Of a DNA stretch of 64,000 nt, positions 27,626 through 38,500 are shown in pieces; within the stretch, counting starts at the first letter, position 1; every line of letters starts with the position of its first letter. A program made the position numbers and the translations under genes. The DNA lies in assembly GCA_035236585.1 (NCBI GenBank), contig CP141136.1, positions 56,375,136-56,439,135 on the forward strand. Reading direction: 5' to 3'. The DNA comes from Warburgia ugandensis. Taxonomy: Eukaryota; Streptophyta; Magnoliopsida; Canellales; Canellaceae. The notes under the pieces are model-generated. The model ran no database searches. It worked only from the letters and a program-made list of their open reading frames with translations, and was not told the DNA's origin.

Positions 27626-28223
27626 ACTTTGAATGATCTAATCCATTTGTTAATCATTGTCTATCACTAGATATTTGATCTCTTGTAAACAAAAAGGCAC
27701 ATATGATTGGATAATTTAGCACCTTTAAACTGTATTTTGGGCATTTAATTTAACACATTGTTTATGCAAAGTTTCTAAACATCCGTTTCCTCTATTCAAC
27801 AGCACAAATTTTTACATGTTAGAATCATCTAATTCGAGTTTTTAGAACTACTAGAAATAACCGAAGGATGGGACCATCGCAGAAGTAAACTGCTCCAAAT
27901 GGACCGGTCTTTGATTAGATATAAGACTATCTCATCATCTGCCATTTAATACAATTTTAAAGAGAAGAAAAGAATAGCATTTTAATGGGCCCGCTCACAA
28001 GTATCACCCAAACCTATGCAAGTACTGCCAGTTTCCACTTCGAAAACGGTGCATTTTCTATCAGTTTGGGTGACAGGAAAACGCTGTTCGGGTGCTATAG
28101 AGACGCCGCGTTTTCTTAGCACCTCTAAGTATTACCCAAAGATTTTGTTTTGAACTGATCGCATGACAAAGTTAATGCATGTGAGATTTTTCATACATTT
28201 GTTAATTGCTGATGGTGTTTTGA
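27626..28223. other. Intergenic spacer, possible small inverted-repeat DNA element
   Basis: No gene. A segment near 27990-28130 has TCACCCAAAC and TTTGGGTGA on opposite strands and another ACCCAAAG at its end, suggesting a degraded MITE, but boundaries cannot be set. Confidence 0.35.
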
Positions 28224-28370
28224 AGGGGAGCCTTGTGCAATGGTAAAGTTGTAGTCATGTGACTTTTAAGGCCACTGGTTCAAAGAGTAAAAATAGCCTT
28301 TTGCAAAAATACAAGGTAAGACTCTAGACCTTGCATAGGCGAGAGCTTCATGCACCTTGACTGCCTTTTT
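28224..28370 (+). mobile_element. Au-type SINE copy 1 (internally deleted)
   Basis: Starts AGGGGAGCCTTGTGCAATGG, as Au SINEs do, with a tRNA-like B box (GGTTCAAAG) and the 3' block ending CACCTTGACTGCCTTTTT. The central 'ggcccttgtggtccgcccc' part is missing relative to copy 5. Confidence 0.85.
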
Positions 28371-29002
28371 ATCTGGTAAGTGTTCTATTTTGCCAAGTGA
28401 AAACAAAACATACCGATGTACAGGCCTTTCCGGCGATTGATTTTAACAAACTTGTAGGGAGAAGATCTCAAAATAAACCCAAAAGTCTTACTAGTAGAAT
28501 GTGCGTAGGGGTGCAAGTATCACTTTCGACTACATATAATTTACATGTCATAAGTTTCTTTATAAATAATAAATAAATAAAAAATGGTGGCAAGCACCAA
28601 CTCTTTCAAAAATGAAGTCAAAAGTTGTAAAAGGTTAGAAGGCATGAGCATACATAGACTGTCCCAGTAGCCTAAGCAAGCCGATCACAAAACTTGGTCG
28701 TCATTTCTGTTCCGTTTTTGTTGAAACAAAAGTTTTCGGGAATTCCTCAAGGAACAAAACAAAATTCACAACTATGACCCTTTGTCTGACAGTCGCCTTG
28801 TACCTTCGGCCAGTGGCACTTTGTAGATGCCCTCGTTAGACACAACACTAATTAGGAAGAGCATTATCCAATAATGTGCCTCTTAGAGCACAAAAATAAT
28901 TTCATACAGTTTAGAATGAAGAGGCATTTAAAGCTGGGAAAACGCCACTTATAGATATTTTTTCTAAAGCTAAGCATGAAAACATATGGTCAAATAATGG
29001 TC

Positions 29003-29963
29003 AGTGTTAGTGGATTTTCAAGATAGATTGAGTTCTCATGTGACGGTGATGACTGATATGCCTTGAAATGGAGTGTTATACAATGAGATGGCTTGATATG
29101 ATTGGAGGGTTTCGCTTGACATAGCGTGGATAGATGGGGTTAGTTACAATGAAATGGAGTGATGTTCTAAAAAGAGATGAATATAATTAGATTATTATGG
29201 CATATGTTGTTCCACATCCCTTTATGCCTCATTTAGGGTTTATAGGACTTTTTCCTGAAGGGCTCACTTTTTCTATAATCTAAATCGTTAAGAACTAAGA
29301 TGAATGGTCTTTCCATATCACATACTTTGATTGATCCGACCATCAATTTCTATAGAGCTAGCTTGATTATAATTAACTTTATTATCATTCCTTTTAGAAG
29401 TCCAAGTAGGTTAGAAAAGCAAACAATAGTAAGCTTATCTAAAGTATCTGATTTTTGGTATAGGGCTCATCTACGAAAAGATGGTTATAATGAAATGTTC
29501 AAATCATTCAAAAAGATTAGTGCCACTTGGACTTTCGGCGGGGCAATAGTTCCCCTAATTGTAGTAAAATTTGAATGTATAGGCCTCATTTATATAAACA
29601 TGTATGAGCCCACATTACATACCATCTAAAGTTTTAAACAAAAACGTATGTATTTGGTCTCTTTAAATGTGAGATTCGCCTATGGGCTGAAGCAGTGATA
29701 TAGGTGGAAGATATTAGGATTTCTTTTTTTGTCTCCCCTCCTATCTAAACCAAAAACCAGTTTGATTTGGATTTGTGTCAGAGAGCAGCAAGCTGTCTTT
29801 GCAGTATAATTATCTTTACGTGATTAAAGTATAAATGAGATGAGAATTTTCAAACTCAAGCCATCTCAACGACTACTAACAAACAAGTAGTTGAAAAATA
29901 TATAATTCTAGCAATTTCACTACAACTCAAATCATCTCACGCATCTTATGGTCCACTAACACT
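29003..29963. mobile_element. Non-autonomous DNA transposon-like element with 12-bp inverted ends
   Basis: AGTGTTAGTGGA at 29003-29014 is matched by its exact reverse complement at 29952-29963. The subterminal regions are rich in GAGATGA/TCATCTC words. No direct flank duplication was found and no transposase ORF is present. The 109-residue ORF at 29300-29629 looks like chance. Confidence 0.4.
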
Positions 29964-30837
29964 ATGTAACATGGGATTAGCCTAGCTTACACACTTTCCA
30001 AATTCTAATCCCTGGCCAAAAAGAAAAGTGGCGACCTAAATCTATGACTAACCAGACTTTAGGTGAGATGCTAGTTGCCTGTAACCAACTGCGTTAGACG
30101 TTGTTGACAATGAATAAGGACCTAGTTGTAACCTTTGCCAATAATAGGTTACGGAGTCTCCCAATATTGACAGAGAGTGAATAGTACTTCTTTTACAATA
30201 TAAGGTTTAGAATTTCGAGCACAAATAGTACTAGGTTCAGATATGTGAAATTATCAATCAGAAACTGCCACAAATTGTGTTTATATTTTTCTCATCGTCT
30301 AGCATTCATGGTGTAACATCAAAATGACATTCGAATGGCAATTAGTACTCACAGTAAGTACTAAATGGACGCTTATTTTGTTTTGAATTCATTGCTATAA
30401 ATGATCAAACTTAGTTGTAATGAATACATGCAATTATAAACTTTAGTGAAGAAAAAATGGTTTCTCAAAAACCAGCCCAACTCATAGACGTGGTCCAAAC
30501 CGTTAACCTACTAGATAATAAGGAACCCATCCCATAGTCACTGATTTTATCTTGATTAGATATTCTAGATCCTTCATTCAATAAACCCACTTAAGGTTTG
30601 GCAGGAAAATGTGAACCATTGATTTTTTATGAACTCTAACATAATGATGGAACATGCATTTGGTATGGGATCAAAGTTATATCTCTTGATGGTGTGCATT
30701 TAATGGTAGGATCCACGCATAAATTTTTCATGTATTGCCCAAAAAGTTACTTCTTCCTTTCTTACTAGTTCGACTCTTTAGAAAATTTATAAACATCTTG
30801 TCAATTAGAAGGGTTTAAGAGAAAATCTACCTTGGTA
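29964..30837. other. Intergenic, no gene recognised
   Basis: AT-rich spacer between two inverted-repeat elements; no coding or RNA signal seen. Confidence 0.5.
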
Positions 30838-31114
30838 TTAGTGGTACTTGAGATGAGATGAGCTAACGTAATATGATATCATATGATATGATATGCCATA
30901 TTAATATTAGTGGTGCTTGAGTTAAGATGAGATGAAATAATATCTCCTCATCTAACTATTAGTGGTGCTTTCAATGAAAATCATCTCATCTTAACTCTCA
31001 ATTAAGTAGAGTTTTCAGTCGACTTACTTTATCTCATGCCAAATTTAGCCATCACAAGCTAGAACTCATATCATCCCATCTCATACCAGCTCAATTCTTC
31101 TCAAGAACCTCTAA
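30838..31114. mobile_element. MITE-like element(s) with TTAGTGG / CTTGAGATGAG ends
   Basis: The left end TTAGTGGTACTTGAGATGAG is mirrored at the right end, reading inward on the minus strand as TTAGAGGTTCTTGAGAAG. Two further internal copies of TTAGTGGTGCTT (near 30907 and 30960) suggest nested or duplicated copies of one MITE family. The family appears related to the 29003-29963 element, which also starts with a TTAGTGG core. Confidence 0.5.
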
Positions 31115-31630
31115 CAATGTAAGTCCAGTGGGTCAAAGATCTCCAATCGTAATTGGGAAGATCATTTGAGAGAGACAATCATATCATGAATATGCATCTT
31201 CATTATAGGCCCATTCCATGAGTCCGGTATGGATGGTGCTAACAACTCGTGAGGCTGCCTTCAGGTTACCATTATACTTTCTAATGATAGTTGCTAGGAT
31301 ATCATGATGGATAAGAATTTTGGGGCATGGACTATTCTAAGAGATGGCTACAACATGATCAGCGTGGATCATCAAAATAATTCACAATTGCACTTTTAAG
31401 TGGAATTGATCATCAGCAGAACTGCAATTTTAAATTGTTGGAATTCACAAGCTAAAGAGCATTTGAAAGGTTTTATGTGCAATATATGATGAGCCAAATA
31501 GTAATATGGCTTTAAGCATTAGATAACAGATACTGAAAAATGGATTTATGGAGATTCAAATCATTCAAAATTTTGACGTAGATGGGATTACTTCTAAAAT
31601 GTCAAAGTATAGGTTGATACAAACAGAAGT
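31115..31630. other. Intergenic, no gene recognised
   Basis: No ORF, repeat or RNA signal that I can support. Confidence 0.5.
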
Positions 31631-31836
31631 GAGCCTTTGCACTACAGTTGAATTGCCGTCACGTGGCATAAAAGTCATGAGTTCAAGATGTGAAGACGTT
31701 AAAACAGCTACTTGCATAATGTAAGATAGGCCTGCCTACTATAGGCCCTTTATAGTCCGTCTACTATAGGCCCTTTGTAGTCCGTCTTCCTCAGACCTCA
31801 TTTATGCGAAAGCTTATACACCACGCTGCCTTTTCT
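31631..31836 (+). mobile_element. Au-type SINE copy 2 with an internal 25-bp duplication
   Basis: GAGCCTTTGCACTACAG begins the tRNA-like head and GAGTTCAAG is the B box. The tail block CACCACGCTGCCTTTT ends it. Positions 31736-31760 and 31761-31785 are nearly identical tandem copies of the CTACTATAGGCCC block. Confidence 0.85.
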
Positions 31837-32082
31837 TTATAAGTTGATTCTAGCAGCTTCTGCCAAAATCTATGTCAGACATGATTTAGATCAGCTACGC
31901 TTCAAAGATCTCAATCATTAGATGACCCAGCATATGATACTTTTGGTTCGAAAATGAACGTAAAAAATAGAGAAATGAAAACCCAATCGTCTTTTATTGG
32001 CAAACTGGATGCTGCTGCGTGCAGTGGACAAGCCCCATTGAGAAGGACATACAATTTGAAATCTCTTAAAAGATACAAGGAT

Positions 32083-32154
32083 AAAAAGGGCAGCCCCTGT
32101 GCACAAAGTTCCCACGTATGCGGGGTCCGGGGAAGGGGCGGACCACAAACATAG
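32083..32154 (-). mobile_element. Au-type SINE copy 3, 3' fragment
   Basis: On the minus strand this reads TTTGTGGTCCGCCCCTTCCC through CACAGGGGCTGCCC and a T run, the 3' third of the SINE. It lies about 270 bases beyond the PTH stop codon, possibly in or near that gene's 3' UTR. Confidence 0.85.
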
Positions 32155-32420
32155 TTTCTCAAGCAGGCTGAAGAACAACGTACTTTTATGCTCCATACTC
32201 ATTTTACTGCAAATTCCAGCCCCAGATCACCAATAGCCCCCACCATGAATACAAAATTTTCGAGTGATTGTCATATCACCCTAACGAATTGAGTCATTAA
32301 AAATTAAGCAAAATGGAACTGTGACTGGATGATTCTGGGTCTTCTGTTATCAACTGCCAGTGAGTAAGGTGAACGACAACCAAATCATCCAAGCAACTCC
32401 CCTTCTTTCCTGGTTACATA

Positions 32421-32534
32421 TCAGCTTTCTAGTTTCATTGATTTCGAACTGTTAACAAATGTCGCACTCTTATTGAATCCTTCAAGAAGAAGAATCCGTA
32501 CTCCTTCCAGCCCATCTTGCAAGGTGAAGTCCAG
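32421..32534 (-). CDS. PTH: Peptidyl-tRNA hydrolase, exon 8 (last)
   Basis: Encodes residues 207-243, beginning LDFTLQDGLEGVRILLLEGF, the C-terminal helix region of bacterial-type Pth, and ends at TGA 32423-32421. The acceptor is TGTCTCAG with phase 0. The long tail after the conserved helix is Ser/Lys-rich and variable in the family. Confidence 0.93.
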   Translation of the reverse strand: MDFTLQDGLEGVRILLLEGFNKSATFVNSSKSMKLES

Positions 32535-35500
32535 CTGAGACAAGCAGTAGGAATAATAAGCTTTGCCTTTTTCACAATTGAGATGGAAATATCAGACGAA
32601 TGAACACCAAATTGCAGAAAGCTACTGGCAGAAGCTGAGTTATACCTCTTGCCGTTCCTGTTTATTGAAGGGCCGCAGGACAAAGCTGGCAGGATCCATC
32701 TTTCCAGGGGGACGTCCAATGCCTTGACCAAAGTTCATAAAACTTATCAAACTTTGTAAGTAGAAAAGTGAAAGAACAAGAAAGGAAAAAGATCATTCCC
32801 CTACCTATCTTTAACCGTGGAAATTCACGGTCACCCTTAAAGTGATCGATGATATTTCTCATCCTGTAAGCACATTAAACAATCATGATGAGAATCACAA
32901 GGTTTTTCATTCCTAATAGCCAACTGCAACAGTTTCTGATGTCCAAGTATATGTTTCTACCTCTTCCATGCTTACACCACTTGCATTGTCATAGTCCTAT
33001 CTGGTTTATTTGGAAGATAAAAGAAAACAATTCTGGAACCTCTTGGCATTATCAGTTACGTTTCTATTTCATATTGGTTACAAATCCCACAGAATATGAA
33101 ACAATCATCCAGTGCATGTCATCTACTTGGCCTATCTGATGTGTTTGGATAATAAATGGGCCGGGGGTGCAAACAGATCAACCTTTTGGAACTTTATATT
33201 AAATGTGTGGAATCTTTGGGCCACAGCGACCAAATTAAAGTCTTCCTACCATATACAACTTGAGAATAGGCTATAAATGCAGAAGTAAGAAGCTACTGTC
33301 AAGAAACCACTAAACAGCAAAGATGTTGCCGACTTCCTTGCCAAGAGGCGAGGCCGCGTACTAAAGACCCTTTGTGGTCCGCCCCTTCCCTGGACCCCGC
33401 ACACGTGGGAGCGTCCTGCACCAGGCTGCCCTTTCTTATGGCTACCTTGCAGCAAACTCCTTTTCAGCTTTTTATTTCTTCTTATTAATGTATAAAGCCT
33501 TTTCAAGAAAGAAGAAAAGGAATAGGTTTGTTAAGCCACAATAAAGAGTCACATGCTACTAAAACAGAACTCATGGATTTCACCTTTTTATCAAACTTGG
33601 ATGGAGATTGTACTTCTATATTCGGAGTGGTAATCAAAGTGAAACATGTCTCTGGAAGTTTGCCACCAGTGGAAAAATTTACCACTTCAAAAATGAAAAA
33701 AGAAAAAAGGTGTATTTGAAAGCTTCCCCGGATCATTAAAGAATTACATGAAGGAACGGATATACCTCATTATCCTCCTCATCATCATCACGACTTTATT
33801 CCCATTAGGGGTTAGCCACATAAATCTTATTACTCCATTCCCCTCTATTAAGTATCATGGCTTCATTTTATCCCAAAGCTTTTAAAGCTTTTCTCACCAC
33901 TTTTATCCACGTTCTTTTGAGTCTTCCCCTCGCATTTTTGAACCTTCAACTTGCATTGCCTCACTCCTCCTAACCGGTGCCATTTTCGGTCTCCGATATA
34001 CATGCCAAAACTATCTAAGTCTAATCTCCCTTATCTTATTACTTATTGGTGCTACTCCTAAGTTTTCTCCAATGTTTTTATTCCTAATTCTATTCTTTCT
34101 TGTTTTTCCATTCATCCATCTCAACATCCTCATTTCGGCTACGTTCATCCTACGTACATGATGCTCCTTAAGTGCTCAACACTCTAATTCATAGAACATG
34201 GCTAGTCTTATAGCCATCCTATAGAATTTTTCTTTTAAGTTTGAGTGGCACATGCCGATCACACAAAATTCTAGAGGTGCATCTCCATTTGTTCCAACCT
34301 GCTTGGAATCTCTTGGTAATCTCCCCCTCAATCTCTCCACTCTCGTGCATCATCGATCCTAAGTACCTAAAGTGATCTTTTAGGAGGACTTCTTGGTTAT
34401 CAATCTTTGCTCATGCTCCATTCCCACTCCTCTCTTTGCTAAAATTGCATTTCATATACTTTTCCTTAGTCCAGCCGATTTTAAATCCTTTAAATTCTAA
34501 CACTTCTCTCTATAACTCTAACTTTGTATTTACGACCTCCCTTATCTCGTCAATTAAAACTATATCATCTACAAATAACATAAACCATGGAATCTCCTTG
34601 TGCGGATGTTTTGTTAACTCATCCATAACCAACGTGAAAAGGTACGAGCTCAATTCCGATCCTTGGTGCAATCCTACAATCATAAGAAAATCACCAATCT
34701 CTTCACTAGTGGTCCTAACATTTGTTACCACACCCGTACATATCTTTAATTATGTCTATATATTCCCGTGAAATCCCTTTCTTGCCCAATACCCATCATA
34801 TTAACCCTTTAAGGACCCTATCATAAGCTTTTTCTAGGTCAATAAAGACCATGTGGAGGTCCCTCCTCCTCTCCCTATATTTCTCTATTAATTATCTAAG
34901 TAGAAAAATAGCTTCCATGGTAGACCTCCCAGGCATGAAACCAAAATAGTTCTCTGATACACTTATCTTATGCTGTAGCCTCTTTTCAATCACTCTTTCA
35001 AAAAGTTTCATAGTGTGGCTCATAAGTTTGATCCCCCGATAATTAGTGCATCTCTGTACGTCTTCTTTATTTTTATAAATTGGTACAATAGAGCTCTTTC
35101 TCTATTCATCCATCATTTTTTTTTTGTACAATCTTGTTAAACAACTTTGTCAACCAAACTACTCAAGTACCTCCCAAATGCTTCCAAACCTTTATTGGTA
35201 AACCATTGGGCCCTATGGCCTTTAATGATTTAATCATTTTCAAGCCCTCTTTCACTAAGGTATTATAATCCTTCGATCATATATATAATGTCCAATGTTA
35301 TTTGGGTTTAAAGTACATTCAACACCCATATTCGCAAGGAAATTGTCACTAAGCAATTTTTGAAAGTAACTTTCCCACCTTTGTTTGATCTTGTCATCTT
35401 TGACCAATACCCTTTGGTCATAGCTTCTAATGTACTTAACATGGTCAAAGTCTTTATCCTTTTGTTCTCTTATTTTTGCAAGTTTAAATGCATCTTTTTC

Positions 35501-38500
35501 ACTTCTCTTGATCCTAATCTATTATAGAGATTATCATATGCCTTGAGTTTAGCCTTACTTACTATTTTCTTAGCAACCTTTTTAACATTCTTATATTTCT
35601 CAAAGTTTTCATTATTTCCAGTCATCTGATGTGCTTTAAAATACACTCGTTTTTCTTTAATAGCTTTTTGCACTTTTTCACTCTACCACCAAGTTCCCTT
35701 TATTGATTGTCTTTTACCTTTAGAAGGGGAGCCTTGGTGCAACAGTAAAAGTTGTCGTCATGTGCCCTTGAGGTCACGAGTTCAAGGCGTGGAATCAGCC
35801 TCTTGCAAAATGCAAGGTAAGGCTGCCTACTATAGGCCCTTGCGGTCCGCCCCTTCCCCCAACCCCACATAGGCGGGAGCTTTGTGCACCGGGGCTGCCC
35901 CCTTTTTGGTGTTTACTGCTGTTTCATTGTTCTAGTTTCCTACATGCAAAATTGTGTGACAATCCCAGGACCATCGTAGGCTATATCATTGGGAAGCTAC
36001 AACTCCAATAGGGCTAGATCCCAAGATCCAAACATTCACAATCATCATGACCTTATCCCAATTAGGGGTAGACCACATGAATCTTGTTCCTCTATTCCCC
36101 TCTATTAAGTGTCATAGATTCATTTAGCCCTAAAGTTTTTAAATATTTTCTTACCACTTCTATCCACGTTCTTTTGGGCCTTCCCCTTGCCCTTTTAGAA
36201 CCTTCGACTTGCATTGCCTCACTCCTTCTAACTGACGCTGTTTTTTATCTCCAATATACATGCTCAAACCATCTAAGTCTAATCTCCCCCTTCTTGTTAC
36301 CTATTGGTTCTACTCCTAAGTTTTCTGTGATGTTTTCACTCCTAATTCTATCCTTTCTTATCTTACTACCCATCCATCTTAATATCCTCATTTCCACTGC
36401 GCTCATCCTATGAACATGATATTCCTAATTGCTCAGCACTCTAATCCATAGAGCATGATATAGAATTTTTCCTTCAGTTTGAGTGGCACTTGCTAATCAC
36501 ACAAATCTCTAGAGGCACATCTCCATTTGTTCCAATACACTTGGATTCTCTAGGTAACCTCCCTCTCAATTTCTCTACTCTCATGAATCTTCGATCCTAA
36601 GTACCAAAAGTGGTCTTTTACAAAGACTTTTTGGTTATTAATCTTTTCTAGCACCGTAGGATTGTAGCAGGGCAATTGTCATTTAGCAATTGTTTTGGAA
36701 GTAACTTCCTTACTTTTGTTTGATCTCATCATCTTTGACTAGTACCCTTTGATCATCACTTCTAATGCACTTAACGTGGTCCAAGTCCTTACCCTTTTGT
36801 TCTCTTATTTTTGCAAGTTTAAACACATCTTTCTCACCTTCTCTTGATCCTAGTCTATTATAGAGATCATCATATGCCTTGAGTTTAACCACTTTCTTAG
36901 CAACCTTTCCAGCATTCTTATATTTCTCAAAGTTTTCATTATTTTAGTCATCTACATGCTTTAAAACACCTATTTTTCTTTAATAGCTTTTGATACTTTT
37001 TAACTCCACCACCAAGTTTCCTTTACTAATTACCTTTTACCTTTAGATATTCCTAGGGCATCTTTTGCCACTTTCTCAATGGACTCAGCCATATTAGTCC
37101 ACATGGTGTTTACTTTTGTTCCATTGTTCCAATTTCCTTGTACCATCAACTTATTTGTGAATAAAGTTATTTTCCCCCCTTTTAAGTTCTACTACTTAGT
37201 TTTTGAATATTTATTAAGTTTATTTCCTTTCTTCCATCTTTCAATATAAATATCCACGATCATTAACCTTGTTGTGAGGTTAAACTCTCACCGAGTATCA
37301 CCTTATAATCCTTATATATTCATCTTTCGGTATTCTTAAGTACAAAAAGGTCTAGTTGACTTTTATGGAGTCCACCTTTAAATGTTATTAAATGTCCATT
37401 CCTCTTCTTAAAGAATGTGTTTGTAAGGGTCAGTTATATGCGAAAGCAAAATTGAGGATAGCTTCCCCCATCTCATTTTGTTCTTCGATACCATACCCTC
37501 CGTATATCCTATCATATCCTTCCTTTTCTTTTCCTACATAGTCATTTAAGTCTGCTCCTATAAATATCCCCTCTGTATTGAGAATTTCTTGCATGACTCC
37601 CTCCATATCTTCCTATTCCAACACTACAAAATTTGCCACAATGGGTTTTTTTCCCCTCAATTGAAACTTGGTGGCCTCTATTACTCTACAAAATGATAAT
37701 ATTTCAGTGAAAATCCTGAAACTTGGGCAGTAACTCTCATCCCCCTCACAACATAAAGAGCTATTAGAGAATGAGATACTTAACACTTGTGGAAATCCTA
37801 AAGCTTTAATGCCTTACCATATGTCATAATTTTTTCCAAATTGTTAGCCATAACCTTTTCTATTTTGATGATAACAAAACCATAGTCATGTTATCTAACC
37901 TGCGTTGTCAGTGTGCATGATGATTCAAGAAGGTTTAGATCCAAAGGGAAATGATTCGTAGCTAGAATCAGGTCCAACATTCAAGTTCAAGAGTTTCCCA
38001 AAGCTTCTACGCAACTGACTTACATTTCAAGTGACTTGTGAAGAAATCGACAAAGGATTAACTGAAATAACTGAAAGCACAGTCAACTGCCAAGGAACCA
38101 GTCAGTTGTCAATCTAAGAGCTTGAAGTCTATAGAAGGATGTCAGACAATCCAGTCAGCTGTCTATCTGACTCCAGCCAACTGCCATGAAGAACTGGAGA
38201 AAAAGTCAAAAGTACTTGAGGATCCAGTCCGGTGCCTTCTCAGAACAGCTGACTACCCAGCATCTAACAGAACCACTGGATTGAACCAATGCTCAGAACA
38301 ATCAGCTGTCATGTATCCAATGATTTTGTTAGCTAAGAATTCAAGCCTTGACACCAGCCAGTCAACTGGGCACTTCTCCAGTTGACTGCCTCAAAATTCC
38401 TGAGAGCACTGTATGGAAATGATTTCTCAGAGTAGTTGACTGCCTCACCCAAAGCAGTCAGCTGGAACAGGAACATAAACTATGGAAATTTCAAGCTCGG

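Noticed and set aside
38122..38385. 87-residue Cys-containing plus-strand ORF
   Set aside because: It lies in the repeated CAGTC-word region of the Sirevirus-like LTR and has no coding signature.
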